From Oscillospiraceae bacterium (lineage in GTDB: Bacteria; Bacillota; Clostridia; Oscillospirales; Acutalibacteraceae): a stretch of DNA of 38,306 nucleotides. The notes under the pieces were generated by a model. It saw only the letters and a list, made by a program, of their open reading frames with translations, was not told the DNA's origin and searched no databases. The stretch is from positions 1-38,306 of the forward strand of contig SVOS01000016.1 in NCBI GenBank assembly GCA_015066245.1, in the 5' to 3' direction. A program made the position numbers and the translations under genes. Position 1 is the first letter of the stretch, and each line of letters begins with the position of its first letter. Shown piece by piece: positions 24,370 to 32,112 of this stretch.

Positions 24370-24777
24370 TCAGATTATGTCCAGAATAAGGGAGCCATCC
24401 ATACCGTTTATGCGGATGATGCCTGAGTGCTCTATACCATCAGTGTCTGTGTATACAATGCCGTAAGAGGGGATATCACCCCAAAATGTCATAGTAACAA
24501 CCAGAGGTTCTTCAAATGAGTCAGTAGTGAAAACAGGTGCAAGCTCAAGGTCGCTTTCGCCTGAGTCGGTCTCATCAAGCCACTCTATTTTACAAAAGCT
24601 GAAGTTTTTAACACTGATGTTGCTAAAGCTGAGGTGGTGGTAACAGATGTTTCGGGAGTGTTTGTTGCTGGCAGGGTTTCGTTGTTTGTGTCGGGTTTAT
24701 CTGCACAACCTGCAAATATGCCAAAAATCAGAACGGATAGCAAAATGAATGCAGAAAGGTATTTTTTTATAATACAT
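24370..24777 (-). pseudogene. Lipoprotein gene with two compensating frameshifts
   Basis: The SD GGAGAG and ATG (24777-24775) give MYYKK and then a stop after 26 codons. If the run of seven A on the coding strand (plus 24762-24768) had six, the frame would continue into KKYLSAFILLSVLIFGIFAGC, a textbook lipoprotein signal, and a Thr-rich linker. That middle frame stops at 24585-24587. A second shift in the linker returns to the original ATG frame, which reads NISVKNFSFCKIEWLDE and, later, EEPLVVTMTFWGDIPSYGI, ending LILDII at 24370. The two shifts cancel. A longer ATG at 24809 lies upstream of the predicted transcript start and has no SD. It is either a decaying gene or one read through slippage. 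Function unknown. Confidence 0.65.
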
Positions 24778-24807
24778 CTCTCCAGTATTTTATTAAGTCC
24801 CAATATC

Positions 24808-24836
24808 ATATTATCATAGTAAAAAAAGAATTACAA
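24808..24836 (-). promoter_or_regulatory. Promoter of the frameshifted lipoprotein gene
   Basis: On the minus strand, TTGTAA (plus 24831-24836) and TAATAT (24808-24813) are 17 bases apart. Transcription would begin near 24801, after the ATG at 24809, which supports ATG 24777 as the true start. Confidence 0.5.
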
Positions 24837-24921
24837 CGAAAATTTATGCTTCCCACCCCTTTTCCCACACTAAAACAGAGAAAAATTTTGGTTTCCCACC
24901 CCTGATTTGTACTTTGGGGTG

Positions 24922-24949
24922 GGGACAAAGAACCCGTAATGTGTATAAT
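24922..24949 (+). promoter_or_regulatory. Promoter of the candidate structured RNA
   Basis: A perfect -10 TATAAT (24944-24949) lies 16 bases after a partial -35 GGGACA (24922-24927). Just upstream, CCCACCCC (24895-24902, with another copy at 24852-24859) can pair with GGGGTGGG (24916-24923), which covers the -35. I see no gene in 24837-24955. Confidence 0.5.
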
Positions 24950-24955
24950 TATACT

Positions 24956-25098
24956 TGCAAGAATCGAAGGAGGGCATAGACCTTGCACATCTTAAAGTCC
25001 CAAGGGTGCCCTATTCACACATTGTGTGGAGTTTCTGTTTTGCGCCAACAATCAACAGAAGCCACCCGAATATATTTTATTCGAATCCTTTTTGATTT
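24956..25098 (+). ncRNA. Candidate structured non-coding RNA or 5' leader
   Basis: About 140 bases with no good open frame, placed between a perfect TATAAT and a terminator-like stem (CGAATA 25067-25072 with TATTCG 25078-25083, then T-rich sequence). Two stems are visible. The first is GGGCA/TGCCC (24972-24976 with 25007-25011) enclosing CCTTG/CAAGG (24981-24985 with 25001-25005). The second is GTGG/CCAC enclosing TTCTGTT/AACAGAA (25026-25039 with 25054-25065). I cannot assign a family: 6S-type RNA is possible by size and promoter strength but end pairing is not clear. If the terminator leaks, it would be the leader of the small membrane protein gene. Confidence 0.4.
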
Positions 25099-25120
25099 TT
25101 AATATATTGAGTGTATCGGA

Positions 25121-25429
25121 ATGAGAAAAACTAAATTTAACGGTAGCTTTTTTATTTGTTTAATCTTTAATATGGGACTTAAATTTCACTGGTCAATTCC
25201 TGCGTGGATACTTTTAGCTCTGCATTTCTGGCTTGAAGTTCCTATATGGCTCTTCTGGGCGGCACTTGGAATATGGCTTGGTGCGATAATTTTATGGATG
25301 CTTATTATTAAGTGGGCAGTAAAGTGCGGTGACGAGCCTGCATCTTATCAGGAAAACAAAAATCCATATTCATCTAAAGGCTATAAGCCTTATAAAAAAG
25401 AATCTGATCAGAACAATTCTGATAAATAA
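25121..25429 (+). CDS. Small membrane protein, unknown
   Basis: A 102-residue protein with two hydrophobic segments (about 8-35 and 40-68, the second WLFWAALGIWLGAIILWMLI). A polar Lys/Ser/Tyr-rich cytoplasmic-type tail ends SDQNNSDK. No family is recognised. The SD is poor, and the candidate RNA upstream may act as its leader. It starts a run of five same-strand genes with short gaps that ends at the terminator near 28034. Confidence 0.6.
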   Translation: MRKTKFNGSFFICLIFNMGLKFHWSIPAWILLALHFWLEVPIWLFWAALGIWLGAIILWMLIIKWAVKCGDEPASYQENKNPYSSKGYKPYKKESDQNNSDK

Positions 25430-25449
25430 TACATAAAGGAGAAATTGTT

Positions 25450-26469
25450 ATGGGACTTTTTGATAAGAAATTTTGCGATGTTTGCGGAGAAAAAATCGGT
25501 CTTTTAGGCAACCGTAAGCTTGAGGACGGCAACCTTTGCAAAGACTGTGCAAGAAAACTCTCTCCCTTTTTCAGCGAGAGAAGAAGCTCAACCGTTGAGG
25601 AAATCAAGGCTCAGCTTGAATATCGTGAGCAGAACAAAACTCAGGTTGCAAATTTCAGGCCTACAAAAGAATACGGCTACGGCAGTAAAAAGGTTTATGT
25701 GGATATGAATCAGAGAAAATTCATCGTAACCTCTGACTCCACTTGGCAGGATTCCAACCCCGATGTTATCGACTTTTCTCAGGTAACATCCGTTAACACC
25801 GATATCGAAGAACATAAGTCTGAGATTTATTACGAGAATTCAGAAGGCAAAGAAGTAAGTTATAACCCTCGCAGATATGAGTTTGAGTATGAATTTGAGG
25901 TAAAGATTTTTGTAGATTCCCCTTGGTTTAATGACATTACTCTTGAGCTCAGCAGCTACTCTCAGCGTCCCGATACCCGATACTCGCAGCAGTATCGTGA
26001 CCTTGAGAATATGCAGGCGGAGCTTGTGGCGGTGCTTACAGGTCAGCAGATGCCAAATTCTTTTAATCAGCCTGTGGGTATTTACGGTCAGCCTCAGAAT
26101 ATGGGTTATCAGCAGGGCGGTTTCAGTCAACCTCAGTACGGTAACCAGCCTATGTATAATACCCCTCAGGGAGGCTACAATCAGCCTCAGAATGGCCCTT
26201 ACGGTGCAGGCTATGTCCAGTCAGCTCCTATGGGTGCTCAGCCTCAGCAGAATTTTAGTCAGCCTTCCGCAAGTGCCGTGTGGTTCTGTCAGAACTGTGG
26301 AACTGAGAATTCGGGCAAATTCTGTCAGGGTTGCGGTAGTCCCCGACCTGTGAACAGAGGTCCTCAGGTTGTTCGTTGTGACAAATGCGGATGGATGTCT
26401 CAGCCGGGTACTCAGCCTCCCAGATTCTGTCCTCAGTGTGGAGATCCTGTTGATTTCAGAGATATGTAA
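25450..26469 (+). CDS. DUF4428 protein with C-terminal zinc ribbons
   Basis: A 339-residue soluble protein. The N-terminal DUF4428 domain begins MGLFDKKFCDVCGEKIGLLG, with four Cys in two CxxC pairs (residues about 9-37) followed by LSPFFSERRSSTVEEIKAQL, the family hallmark. A beta-rich middle (about 65-185) resembles a PH-like/bPH fold. A Gln/Pro/Gly/Tyr-rich low-complexity linker (about 205-275) follows. The C-terminus has two zinc ribbons, FCQNCGTENSGKFCQGCG and CDKCGWMSQ with FCPQCGDP. Cytoplasmic; the role is unknown. The SD AAAGGAG is strong. The repeated MGLFDK start is shared with the DUF6935 protein two genes on, common in this accessory cluster type. Confidence 0.88.
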   Translation: MGLFDKKFCDVCGEKIGLLGNRKLEDGNLCKDCARKLSPFFSERRSSTVEEIKAQLEYREQNKTQVANFRPTKEYGYGSKKVYVDMNQRKFIVTSDSTWQDSNPDVIDFSQVTSVNTDIEEHKSEIYYENSEGKEVSYNPRRYEFEYEFEVKIFVDSPWFNDITLELSSYSQRPDTRYSQQYRDLENMQAELVAVLTGQQMPNSFNQPVGIYGQPQNMGYQQGGFSQPQYGNQPMYNTPQGGYNQPQNGPYGAGYVQSAPMGAQPQQNFSQPSASAVWFCQNCGTENSGKFCQGCGSPRPVNRGPQVVRCDKCGWMSQPGTQPPRFCPQCGDPVDFRDM

Positions 26470-26497
26470 CTGCCTTTCCTTGATATAGGGGGATGTG

Positions 26498-27010
26498 ATG
26501 AAACGAATGGAATATATTATAATTTCAGTTGCCACCATTGCAATTCTTGCAGCGATTACAGCAGGTTGTGCCGTCAAAACTCCAACAGAAAGCAAATCAA
26601 AAGGGGTTACAGGTGTCAGTCTGTCTCAAAACCACATGAACTTTCGCTATTATTATAGCTTTTACATCCGAAAGGACAATGACAGAATCCTTTTTGATGC
26701 TGATGTTCGTTTTGATGATGAGCCTTATGAGGTTATCCTTGAAAGCTGTGAGATAGAAAAATCTGATTTTAGCAATGTACTTTCAATAATCGAAAAGTAC
26801 GGCGTTGAAAAATATGTAAGCAGATATAAGAAAAAGAATCTGCCCTTTAATGCGGCAGAAAAAACAACAAAAACCACAACTCTGTATTTTTCTGACGGCT
26901 CTGACAAATCTGCCGATACTGATGCAGAATATGAGCAGGAGCTTTACGATTTCTTTAAAAATCTTGCGATAAAGTACAGCAACAAAGTGGTTTCTACTAA
27001 TTCTAAGTAA
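26498..27010 (+). CDS. Lipoprotein, unknown
   Basis: A 170-residue lipoprotein with a signal of about 24 residues ending ITAGC (Cys24). The mature part has NFRYYYSFYIRKDNDRILFD, then DVRFDDEPYEVILESCEIEK and KTTTLYFSDGSDKSAD, the pattern of small secreted beta-proteins seen in gut Clostridia. I cannot name a family. ATG 26498 follows AGGGGG at five bases; GTG 26495 is in frame but closer to the site. It sits between the DUF4428 and DUF6935 genes with gaps of 28 and 13 bases, so co-transcription is likely. Confidence 0.75.
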   Translation: MKRMEYIIISVATIAILAAITAGCAVKTPTESKSKGVTGVSLSQNHMNFRYYYSFYIRKDNDRILFDADVRFDDEPYEVILESCEIEKSDFSNVLSIIEKYGVEKYVSRYKKKNLPFNAAEKTTKTTTLYFSDGSDKSADTDAEYEQELYDFFKNLAIKYSNKVVSTNSK

Positions 27011-27023
27011 GGAGTAATTAATT

Positions 27024-27602
27024 ATGGGATTGTTTGATAAATTAAAGAACGCAGCCAATACTGCAGTAAACAGTGCAGTTAATCAGGCGGTAAATACAAA
27101 CGAAAGCAAAACAGAAACCTTTGTTTTCCAAAAGCTTCCCGAAAGCTTGGCAGAGCTTCAGGCTATGCCCGAGGCAAGTCTGGACTCTCCCTTTAAGACT
27201 GCGGCTTTGTCGCTTTGTGCTCTCTGTGCTTATGGAGCAGATAAGGCTATCGGTATAGAAATGCTTAATTTCTTAAAAGGCCCCAGACCCTTAAGTCCTG
27301 CAGAAATATCTTTTCTGGATGACAGATTCAGAGATGGTCAGTGGTATGTGCCGTTTTCATATTTCAAGGGTGCAACACCTGAGAATAACTACACACCCAC
27401 AGAGCCTTTTACTGTTGAGATTTCCAGCAATCCCAATTCGGCTGTGAACGAGGGCTATATGACACTCTGGCTTAAAAGCGGTGGCGCCGACAGTCCCCGT
27501 CAGTTTTCTCTCAGAATGAAGGGTGACGGCAGATGGTTCTTGTGGGAGCAGTTTATCATGGTGGGAATCCGCACGCCAAAATCCCAGGACCCTTGGGCAT
27601 AA
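27024..27602 (+). CDS. DUF6935 family protein
   Basis: A 192-residue soluble protein. Residues 1-35 are an amphipathic helix rich in Ala/Asn (MGLFDKLKNAANTAVNSAVN). The conserved part (36-190) has ALCAYGADKAIGIEMLNFLKG, then GPRPLSPAEISFLDDRFRDG and a C-terminal GDGRWFLWEQFIMVGIRTPK. This matches what I know as DUF6935, found beside DUF4428 and zinc-ribbon proteins; the function is unknown. The SD AAGGAG is at good distance. No catalytic residues are evident. Confidence 0.82.
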   Translation: MGLFDKLKNAANTAVNSAVNQAVNTNESKTETFVFQKLPESLAELQAMPEASLDSPFKTAALSLCALCAYGADKAIGIEMLNFLKGPRPLSPAEISFLDDRFRDGQWYVPFSYFKGATPENNYTPTEPFTVEISSNPNSAVNEGYMTLWLKSGGADSPRQFSLRMKGDGRWFLWEQFIMVGIRTPKSQDPWA

Positions 27603-27621
27603 ATAATCAAGGGTAATGTCT

Positions 27622-27963
27622 ATGGCTGAGTTTTTTCGCTCACTGTTCTGCCGCCATCAAAAAATCGAATTCCCATTTGATACAGAAAAGGCCTACCGCT
27701 ATTCCCGACAAGGTGTAATTGCAGGTGGAAGTTTTCGCCTTGCATTTAACCCCGAAGGTGTGGTTGAGTATTATAGCTATGTAAAACCTGCTGCGGATAA
27801 TGAGTGCGGAATGAAAGACAAAGGTGCAGACGTATATTTTGTAGGACTGAAAAAGGGCAGAACAGAAGTTACGGCTACATTCAAATACCCTACTTGCGAG
27901 GATGAAATATACGCCTTTACACTTGATGTAGCTGAAGATTTATCGGTTACCAAAGTGGATTAG
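27622..27963 (+). CDS. Small beta-rich protein, unknown
   Basis: A 113-residue protein without signal peptide. ATG 27622 is preferred because AAGGG lies eight bases upstream; ATG 27616 is only two bases from it. The region GGSFRLAFNPEGVVEYYSYV, then DVYFVGLKKGRTEVTATFKY and YAFTLDV, has the rhythm of an Ig-like beta-sandwich and faintly recalls chagasin-type (I42) inhibitors. The loops that define that family are not convincing. It is the last gene of the run; a terminator follows 70 bases later. Confidence 0.65.
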   Translation: MAEFFRSLFCRHQKIEFPFDTEKAYRYSRQGVIAGGSFRLAFNPEGVVEYYSYVKPAADNECGMKDKGADVYFVGLKKGRTEVTATFKYPTCEDEIYAFTLDVAEDLSVTKVD

Positions 27964-28033
27964 CGAAAGTGTAATATTAAAGAATTTTTGATACAAGGTT
28001 TGCCTATTGGAGAAAAAATAGAATAATCGACAA

Positions 28034-28066
28034 AGGGCAAGGAGTTATCTCCTTGCCCTGATTCTT
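28034..28066 (+). terminator. Terminator of the DUF4428-DUF6935 run
   Basis: AGGGCAAGGAG (28034-28044) pairs perfectly with CTCCTTGCCCT (28049-28059) around TTAT. A modest T-rich stretch follows. Confidence 0.8.
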
Positions 28067-28164
28067 TATCTTACGATTAAAATTTTGATATATATAAGAA
28101 AAGTTCACCGAACTGTTTTATTAACGCCCAGACCTTCACAGGTTCGACTCTGTTTAGAAAAAAC

Positions 28165-28198
28165 AAAAAGCACTCAGACGAAAGTCTAAGTGCTTTTT
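28165..28198 (-). terminator. Terminator of the serine recombinase gene
   Basis: AAAAAGCACT (28165-28174) and AGTGCTTTTT (28189-28198) enclose AGAC/GTCT with a GAAA loop on the plus strand. It has T-runs in both directions and overlaps the recombinase stop codon. Confidence 0.85.
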
Positions 28199-29675
28199 AT
28201 GGTCCCGCTGTCTCACTGAAATCCGAACTATTCTCACAAGCTTCTTCAAGCTCGTCAAAAGTTATTTCCTTTGAACAATCTGTATAATTACAGCCTATAA
28301 AGATTCTGCCATCATCATATAGAACTACTTTGTTGATAAAAGTATCGATTAAACGACGGCGATGCTCAAGTTTGTTAGTATTAAGTTTACGCAAACGCTC
28401 AAGGAAAGCTAATATATGTTCCTTAGTTATAAGCGGCTTTGCCATTTCTTCTTTGATAATCTGAGCTGAAAGTTCATTCTTTTGCTGTTCGAGCTCCTGC
28501 ATCCTTTGCTTTGTAGACGGAGTCAGGATACCCTGTTGGATTGCATAAAGCAGATTATCAATAGCTTTTTGTGTTTCATCATACTGTTTTCTGAGTAAAG
28601 GTAAGGTTTCATTTTCTTTGCCAAAAACGTTTACCACTTTTTCAGCTATAGTTTCCAACAGTTCATCATCAAACAAAATCTTTCTGACATAGTCAATCAC
28701 AAGGTCTTCTATCCATTCCTTGCGAACAGTTTTCTTATCACAGGTCTTGTGTTTTTTTGCAGTTATACATTTATAATAACGGTGCACCGTACCTTTACTC
28801 TGACTATGACCACTCTCACCAACCATAAAACTCTGGCACTTACCGCAATACAGTTTAGTTGTCAGTAAGTATTCCTCTTCGGCTTTGTGTCTTGCCGGAG
28901 TTTTTTTATTTGCAACCATTCTCTCTTGCACTTTATCAAAAAGCTCAACAGATACAATAGCAGGTATAGCACCAGGCTGAATCACATCACGAAATTTATA
29001 TTCGCCTATGTATTTTCGGTTATGCAACATACTGGTAACACTGTTAATGCTAATCTTTCCGCCTCGCTTTGTACGAATACCCATAAGGTTTAGTTCATCG
29101 GTAACCTCTTGCATAGAAGCACCCTCGGCATATCTTTTAAAAGCATGTATTACAGAGGGAGCCGTAACAGGGTCAAGTTGAAAGTGCTTTTCCGAATCAA
29201 TAACATAGCCTATGGGCAGAGTGCCGCCGTTGTATTTACCTTTGAGTGCATTATCAGTCATACCGCGGACAACCTTTTCTGCAAGCTCAGCCGAGTAATA
29301 TTCCGCCATACCCTCAAGCAAAGATTCCAAAAGGATACCCTCAGCACTGTCTGAAATTCTTTCTGTTGCAGACAAAACCTTTGCCCCGTTCTTTCGAAGC
29401 ATAGCTTTATAGTGTGCCGAATCGTAACGATTGCGAGCAAAACGGTCAAGCTTCCATACTATAACTACTTCAAAATTACAGCTTTCACTGTCCTTAATCA
29501 TCCGCTGAAAGTCAGGACGATTATCAGTTTTTGCTGATAAAGCCCTGTCGATATATGTTTCAATTATCTGTATGCCATTCTTTTTGGCAAACTCATTACA
29601 CTCACGAAGCTGACCTTCAATAGACTCTTCACGCTGATTGTCACTTGAATATCGTGCATATATTACGCCTTTCAT
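28197..29675 (-). CDS. Large serine recombinase
   Basis: A 492-residue site-specific recombinase of the large serine (resolvase/invertase-type) family. The catalytic domain (1-150) starts MKGVIYARYSSDNQ with nucleophile Ser10, then VVIWKLDRFARNRYDSAHYK. The Recombinase domain (about 160-260) has PIGYVID and SINSVTSMLHNRKYIGEY. A zinc ribbon (about 275-325) with CGKC and a later Cys pair and a coiled coil (about 345-405) follow. The length is typical. It cuts and rejoins DNA at attachment sites or between inverted repeats. ATG 29675 is chosen because AGGAG lies seven bases upstream; GTG 29690 is the longer option. No transposon partner genes or clear paired ends are near, so it is either a remnant integrase or a stand-alone inversion/excision enzyme. 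Confidence 0.95.
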   Translation of the reverse strand: MKGVIYARYSSDNQREESIEGQLRECNEFAKKNGIQIIETYIDRALSAKTDNRPDFQRMIKDSESCNFEVVIVWKLDRFARNRYDSAHYKAMLRKNGAKVLSATERISDSAEGILLESLLEGMAEYYSAELAEKVVRGMTDNALKGKYNGGTLPIGYVIDSEKHFQLDPVTAPSVIHAFKRYAEGASMQEVTDELNLMGIRTKRGGKISINSVTSMLHNRKYIGEYKFRDVIQPGAIPAIVSVELFDKVQERMVANKKTPARHKAEEEYLLTTKLYCGKCQSFMVGESGHSQSKGTVHRYYKCITAKKHKTCDKKTVRKEWIEDLVIDYVRKILFDDELLETIAEKVVNVFGKENETLPLLRKQYDETQKAIDNLLYAIQQGILTPSTKQRMQELEQQKNELSAQIIKEEMAKPLITKEHILAFLERLRKLNTNKLEHRRRLIDTFINKVVLYDDGRIFIGCNYTDCSKEITFDELEEACENSSDFSETAGP

Positions 29676-29712
29676 TACACCGCTCCTCACTCGAACATCT
29701 GTTTGCGGTTCT

Positions 29713-29741
29713 ATTTTAACATAATACTAAAATTATGTAAA
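29713..29741 (-). promoter_or_regulatory. Recombinase promoter with internal palindrome
   Basis: On the minus strand, TTTACA (plus 29736-29741) and TAAAAT (29713-29718) are 17 bases apart. The inverted repeat ACATAAT (29719-29725) and ATTATGT (29732-29738) fills the spacer and overlaps the -35. A bound protein, possibly the recombinase itself, would shut the promoter. Confidence 0.55.
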
Positions 29742-29789
29742 GTAAAAAACGTCGAAACAAGATTTATATGAAGCGAAGCTATTTTTTGA

Positions 29790-29829
29790 ATAAAAAACAG
29801 AGGTAAACCTTTAACAATTCACCTCTGTT
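29790..29829 (-). terminator. Terminator of the importer-MaoC operon
   Basis: AACAGAGGT (29796-29804) pairs with ACCTCTGTT (29821-29829). On the minus strand it is followed by a run of six T. It lies 15 bases beyond the MaoC-like stop. Confidence 0.75.
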
Positions 29830-29844
29830 TCTTACTTATTTATT

Positions 29845-30279
29845 TCAGTTTATGGGTTTGCACTTTACGATTGCTTCTGTAACATCAGTAAGCACAAGCT
29901 CGCCATTTTGGTTATAGACTTCAATGGTTATCTCCACAAGTCCGTTCCTTTGGTTTCGCTTTTCTTTCTTTGTTACCACTGCTTTGCCCTTTAGTATATC
30001 TTCGGCAAATACAGGCTTTAACCATTCTATCTTTGTGGACTTGCCTGCCAGAAGCTCCTCGCCAAATATATCCGCCTCAAGATACTTAGCCCATACCGCC
30101 ATAAAGGACATAACACCCGGTGCAATGAGCCTTCCGAAAGGTGTGGTTTTTGCATACTCCTCATCGGTGTGCAAAGGTATGTTATCGTACAGCCTTGCAA
30201 AATCAAGCATTTTGTCCTTTTCAATAACCGCAGGTTCAATATCTATTTGTGTGCCCGATTCGATATCTTCAAAATACAT
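29845..30279 (-). CDS. MaoC-like hot-dog dehydratase
   Basis: A 144-residue MaoC/R-hydratase-type hot-dog protein. The hydratase motif is seen as YDNIPLHTDEEYAKTTPFGRL (motif Asp-x-x-Pro-x-His), followed by the typical IAPGVMSF segment. C-terminal strands include VEITIEVYNQNGELVLTDV. The family hydrates or dehydrates acyl-CoA or related thioesters. It starts 13 bases after the ATPase stop and is the last gene of the importer operon, an unusual partner for an amino-acid-type ABC system. The substrate cannot be read from the sequence. Length fits the family (140-150 aa). Confidence 0.9.
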   Translation of the reverse strand: MYFEDIESGTQIDIEPAVIEKDKMLDFARLYDNIPLHTDEEYAKTTPFGRLIAPGVMSFMAVWAKYLEADIFGEELLAGKSTKIEWLKPVFAEDILKGKAVVTKKEKRNQRNGLVEITIEVYNQNGELVLTDVTEAIVKCKPIN

Positions 30280-30292
30280 ATTTACCTCTGAG

Positions 30293-31099
30293 TTATCTTA
30301 GCTCTGCAGAAAGCATAACCTTATCACTGGTAAACTGACTTCCGCTTGATGCCTCAAACATCTGCAGAAGCTGGTCAATGGTAAGCTTTTTCTTTTCTTC
30401 GCCCTTTACATCAACCACAATTCTGCCCTCGTGCATCATAATAAGTCTGTTACCTACTCTGATAGCATCTGCCATATTGTGGGTAATCATAATTGTTTTA
30501 AGGTTGTTTTTCTCTACGATTTCCTCTGTAATATCCAAAACCTTTTTAGCGGTTTTCGGGTCAAGAGCCGCGGTATGCTCGTCAAGAAGCAGGACCTTGG
30601 GCTTGTTGAGAGTAGCCATAAGCAGTGTCAGAGCCTGTCGCTGACCGCCCGAAAGAAGTCCTACCTTTGCGGTCAGTCTGTCCTCAAGTCCTAAGCCAAG
30701 AACTTTCAGAAGCTCCTTGTACTCTGCTCTTTCTTTTTTTGTAATACCTGAACGCAAGGTTCTTCTTTTGCCTCGTCTGGCGGCAAGGGCTAAGTTTTCT
30801 TCAATCTGCATATCTGCCGCTGTGCCTGTCATCGGGTCCTGAAAAACTCTGCCTAAATATTTGGCTCGTTTATACTCGGGAAGCCTTGTAACATCAATTC
30901 CGTCAATGACAATGCTGCCGCAGTCCACAGGATATACACCTGCAATCATATTGAGCATTGTGGATTTACCTGCACCGTTACCGCCGATAACTGTTACAAA
31001 ATCCCCTTCCTCCAAATGAAGATTTATTCCGTTCAAGGCTTTTTTCTCGTTAATGGTTCCGGGGTTAAAGGTTTTTCTTACGTCGATTATATCAAGCAT
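30293..31099 (-). CDS. ABC importer ATP-binding protein (TrpZ-like)
   Basis: A 268-residue ABC ATPase. It has Walker A GGNGAGKST (39-47), Q-loop FQDPMTG, signature LLSGGQRQAL, Walker B VLLLDEHTAALD, and an H-loop in MITHNMADAI. The Walker B Glu is kept and is followed by His, as often in this subgroup of uncharacterised ABC systems (TrpXYZ-like). The start overlaps the permease end by eight bases, so translation is coupled. It powers uptake through the adjacent permease. Confidence 0.95.
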   Translation of the reverse strand: MLDIIDVRKTFNPGTINEKKALNGINLHLEEGDFVTVIGGNGAGKSTMLNMIAGVYPVDCGSIVIDGIDVTRLPEYKRAKYLGRVFQDPMTGTAADMQIEENLALAARRGKRRTLRSGITKKERAEYKELLKVLGLGLEDRLTAKVGLLSGGQRQALTLLMATLNKPKVLLLDEHTAALDPKTAKKVLDITEEIVEKNNLKTIMITHNMADAIRVGNRLIMMHEGRIVVDVKGEEKKKLTIDQLLQMFEASSGSQFTSDKVMLSAELR

Positions 31100-32027
31100 T
31101 TATTTTATCCCCTTTCTTTGAACCTTTAATATGATTTTCCTTATACTTTCTCTTCCAATAAGGAACAGCAAGGAAGATTGCAACAATTGTTGCTGAGAGA
31201 AGCTTTAAGAGGTTTGCGTCGAATCCCAAGGTTATAACCGCCTGAATAACGATATAGTAAATGATAGAGCCGAAAGCAACCGACAAAAGCCTCAGTGCAA
31301 AGTTCCTGAATATTTTGCCAAAGAGTGCCTCGCCGATAATAACAGCCGCAAGTCCTATAACAATAGCACCCTGACCCATTTTAACATCTGCAAAGCCCTG
31401 ATACTGAGCAAGAAATGCACCCGAAAAGGCAACAAGTCCGTTTGAAAGCATTATACCCAGAACCTTGTTAAAGCTTGTGTTGATGCCCTGTGCACGGCTC
31501 ATATTAAGGTTAGAGCCTGTGGCACGGATAGCGCTTCCCATCTCTGTGCCGAAAAACCAGTAAAGCACTGCAATAAGCACTGCAAGAACAACCCCTACTG
31601 TGATAAGAGGATTATGAAAGGCAAGCTCCTTTACCCAACGCAGAGAAATCAGCAAGTCGGTATTGTTAACATTTATCGACTGGTTAGCCTTGCCCATTAT
31701 CTTAAGGTTAACGGAGTAAAGGGAAAGCTGGGTAAGAATACCTGCAAGAATGGGCGGAATACCCATAAGTGTGTGCAGAAGTCCTGTAACCGCACCTGAG
31801 AGCAGTCCTGCAACAAAAGAAAGAAGCATAGCAAGCCACAGGTTACAGCCGTTAAGTATAAGCATAACACCAACTGCACCGCCTGTTGCAAAGGAGCCGT
31901 CAACCGTAAGGTCGGGAATATCAAGTATGCGATATGTAATGTACACGCCAATAGCCATTATGCCCCATATAAGCCCCTGAGAAACAGAGCCGGGCAGGGC
32001 ATTGAAAAGCTGAAGTAAAATTTCCAT
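31092..32027 (-). CDS. ABC importer permease (TrpY-like)
   Basis: A 311-residue permease of the branched-chain/TrpXYZ-like class with about eight to nine membrane segments. Typical sequences are LIWGIMAIGVYITYRILDIPDLTVDG near the start (broken here by a loop) and GSAIRATGSNLNMSRAQGIN, the cytoplasmic coupling region. ATG 32027 has the SD AAGGTGA. The C-terminus is Lys-rich. It forms the pore with the ATPase downstream and takes solute from the lipoprotein encoded upstream. Confidence 0.93.
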   Translation of the reverse strand: MEILLQLFNALPGSVSQGLIWGIMAIGVYITYRILDIPDLTVDGSFATGGAVGVMLILNGCNLWLAMLLSFVAGLLSGAVTGLLHTLMGIPPILAGILTQLSLYSVNLKIMGKANQSINVNNTDLLISLRWVKELAFHNPLITVGVVLAVLIAVLYWFFGTEMGSAIRATGSNLNMSRAQGINTSFNKVLGIMLSNGLVAFSGAFLAQYQGFADVKMGQGAIVIGLAAVIIGEALFGKIFRNFALRLLSVAFGSIIYYIVIQAVITLGFDANLLKLLSATIVAIFLAVPYWKRKYKENHIKGSKKGDKINA

Positions 32028-32060
32028 GTCAGTTCACCTTTGTCTTTAGATTAGGGAAAG

Positions 32061-32088
32061 AGCCGGAGAAAGTGAAATTCCTCCGGCT
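32061..32088 (-). terminator. Intercistronic hairpin between binding protein and permease genes
   Basis: AGCCGGAG (32061-32068) pairs perfectly with CTCCGGCT (32081-32088) around 12 bases. No strong T-run follows on the minus strand, so it is a partial terminator or RNA-stability element, commonly used to make more binding protein than permease. Confidence 0.6.
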
Positions 32089-32112
32089 GAAGTATATTTT
32101 ATGTTACTGTAA

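Noticed and set aside
24585..24620. Programmed -1 frameshift with a slippery heptamer in the lipoprotein gene
   Set aside because: The local sequence TTAAAAACT does not offer matching P- and A-site re-pairing, and no downstream structure is obvious. Indels or homopolymer slippage explain it better.
28120..28160. Functional tRNA gene
   Set aside because: Only a T-arm-like fragment is visible; there is no acceptor stem, anticodon or D-arm.
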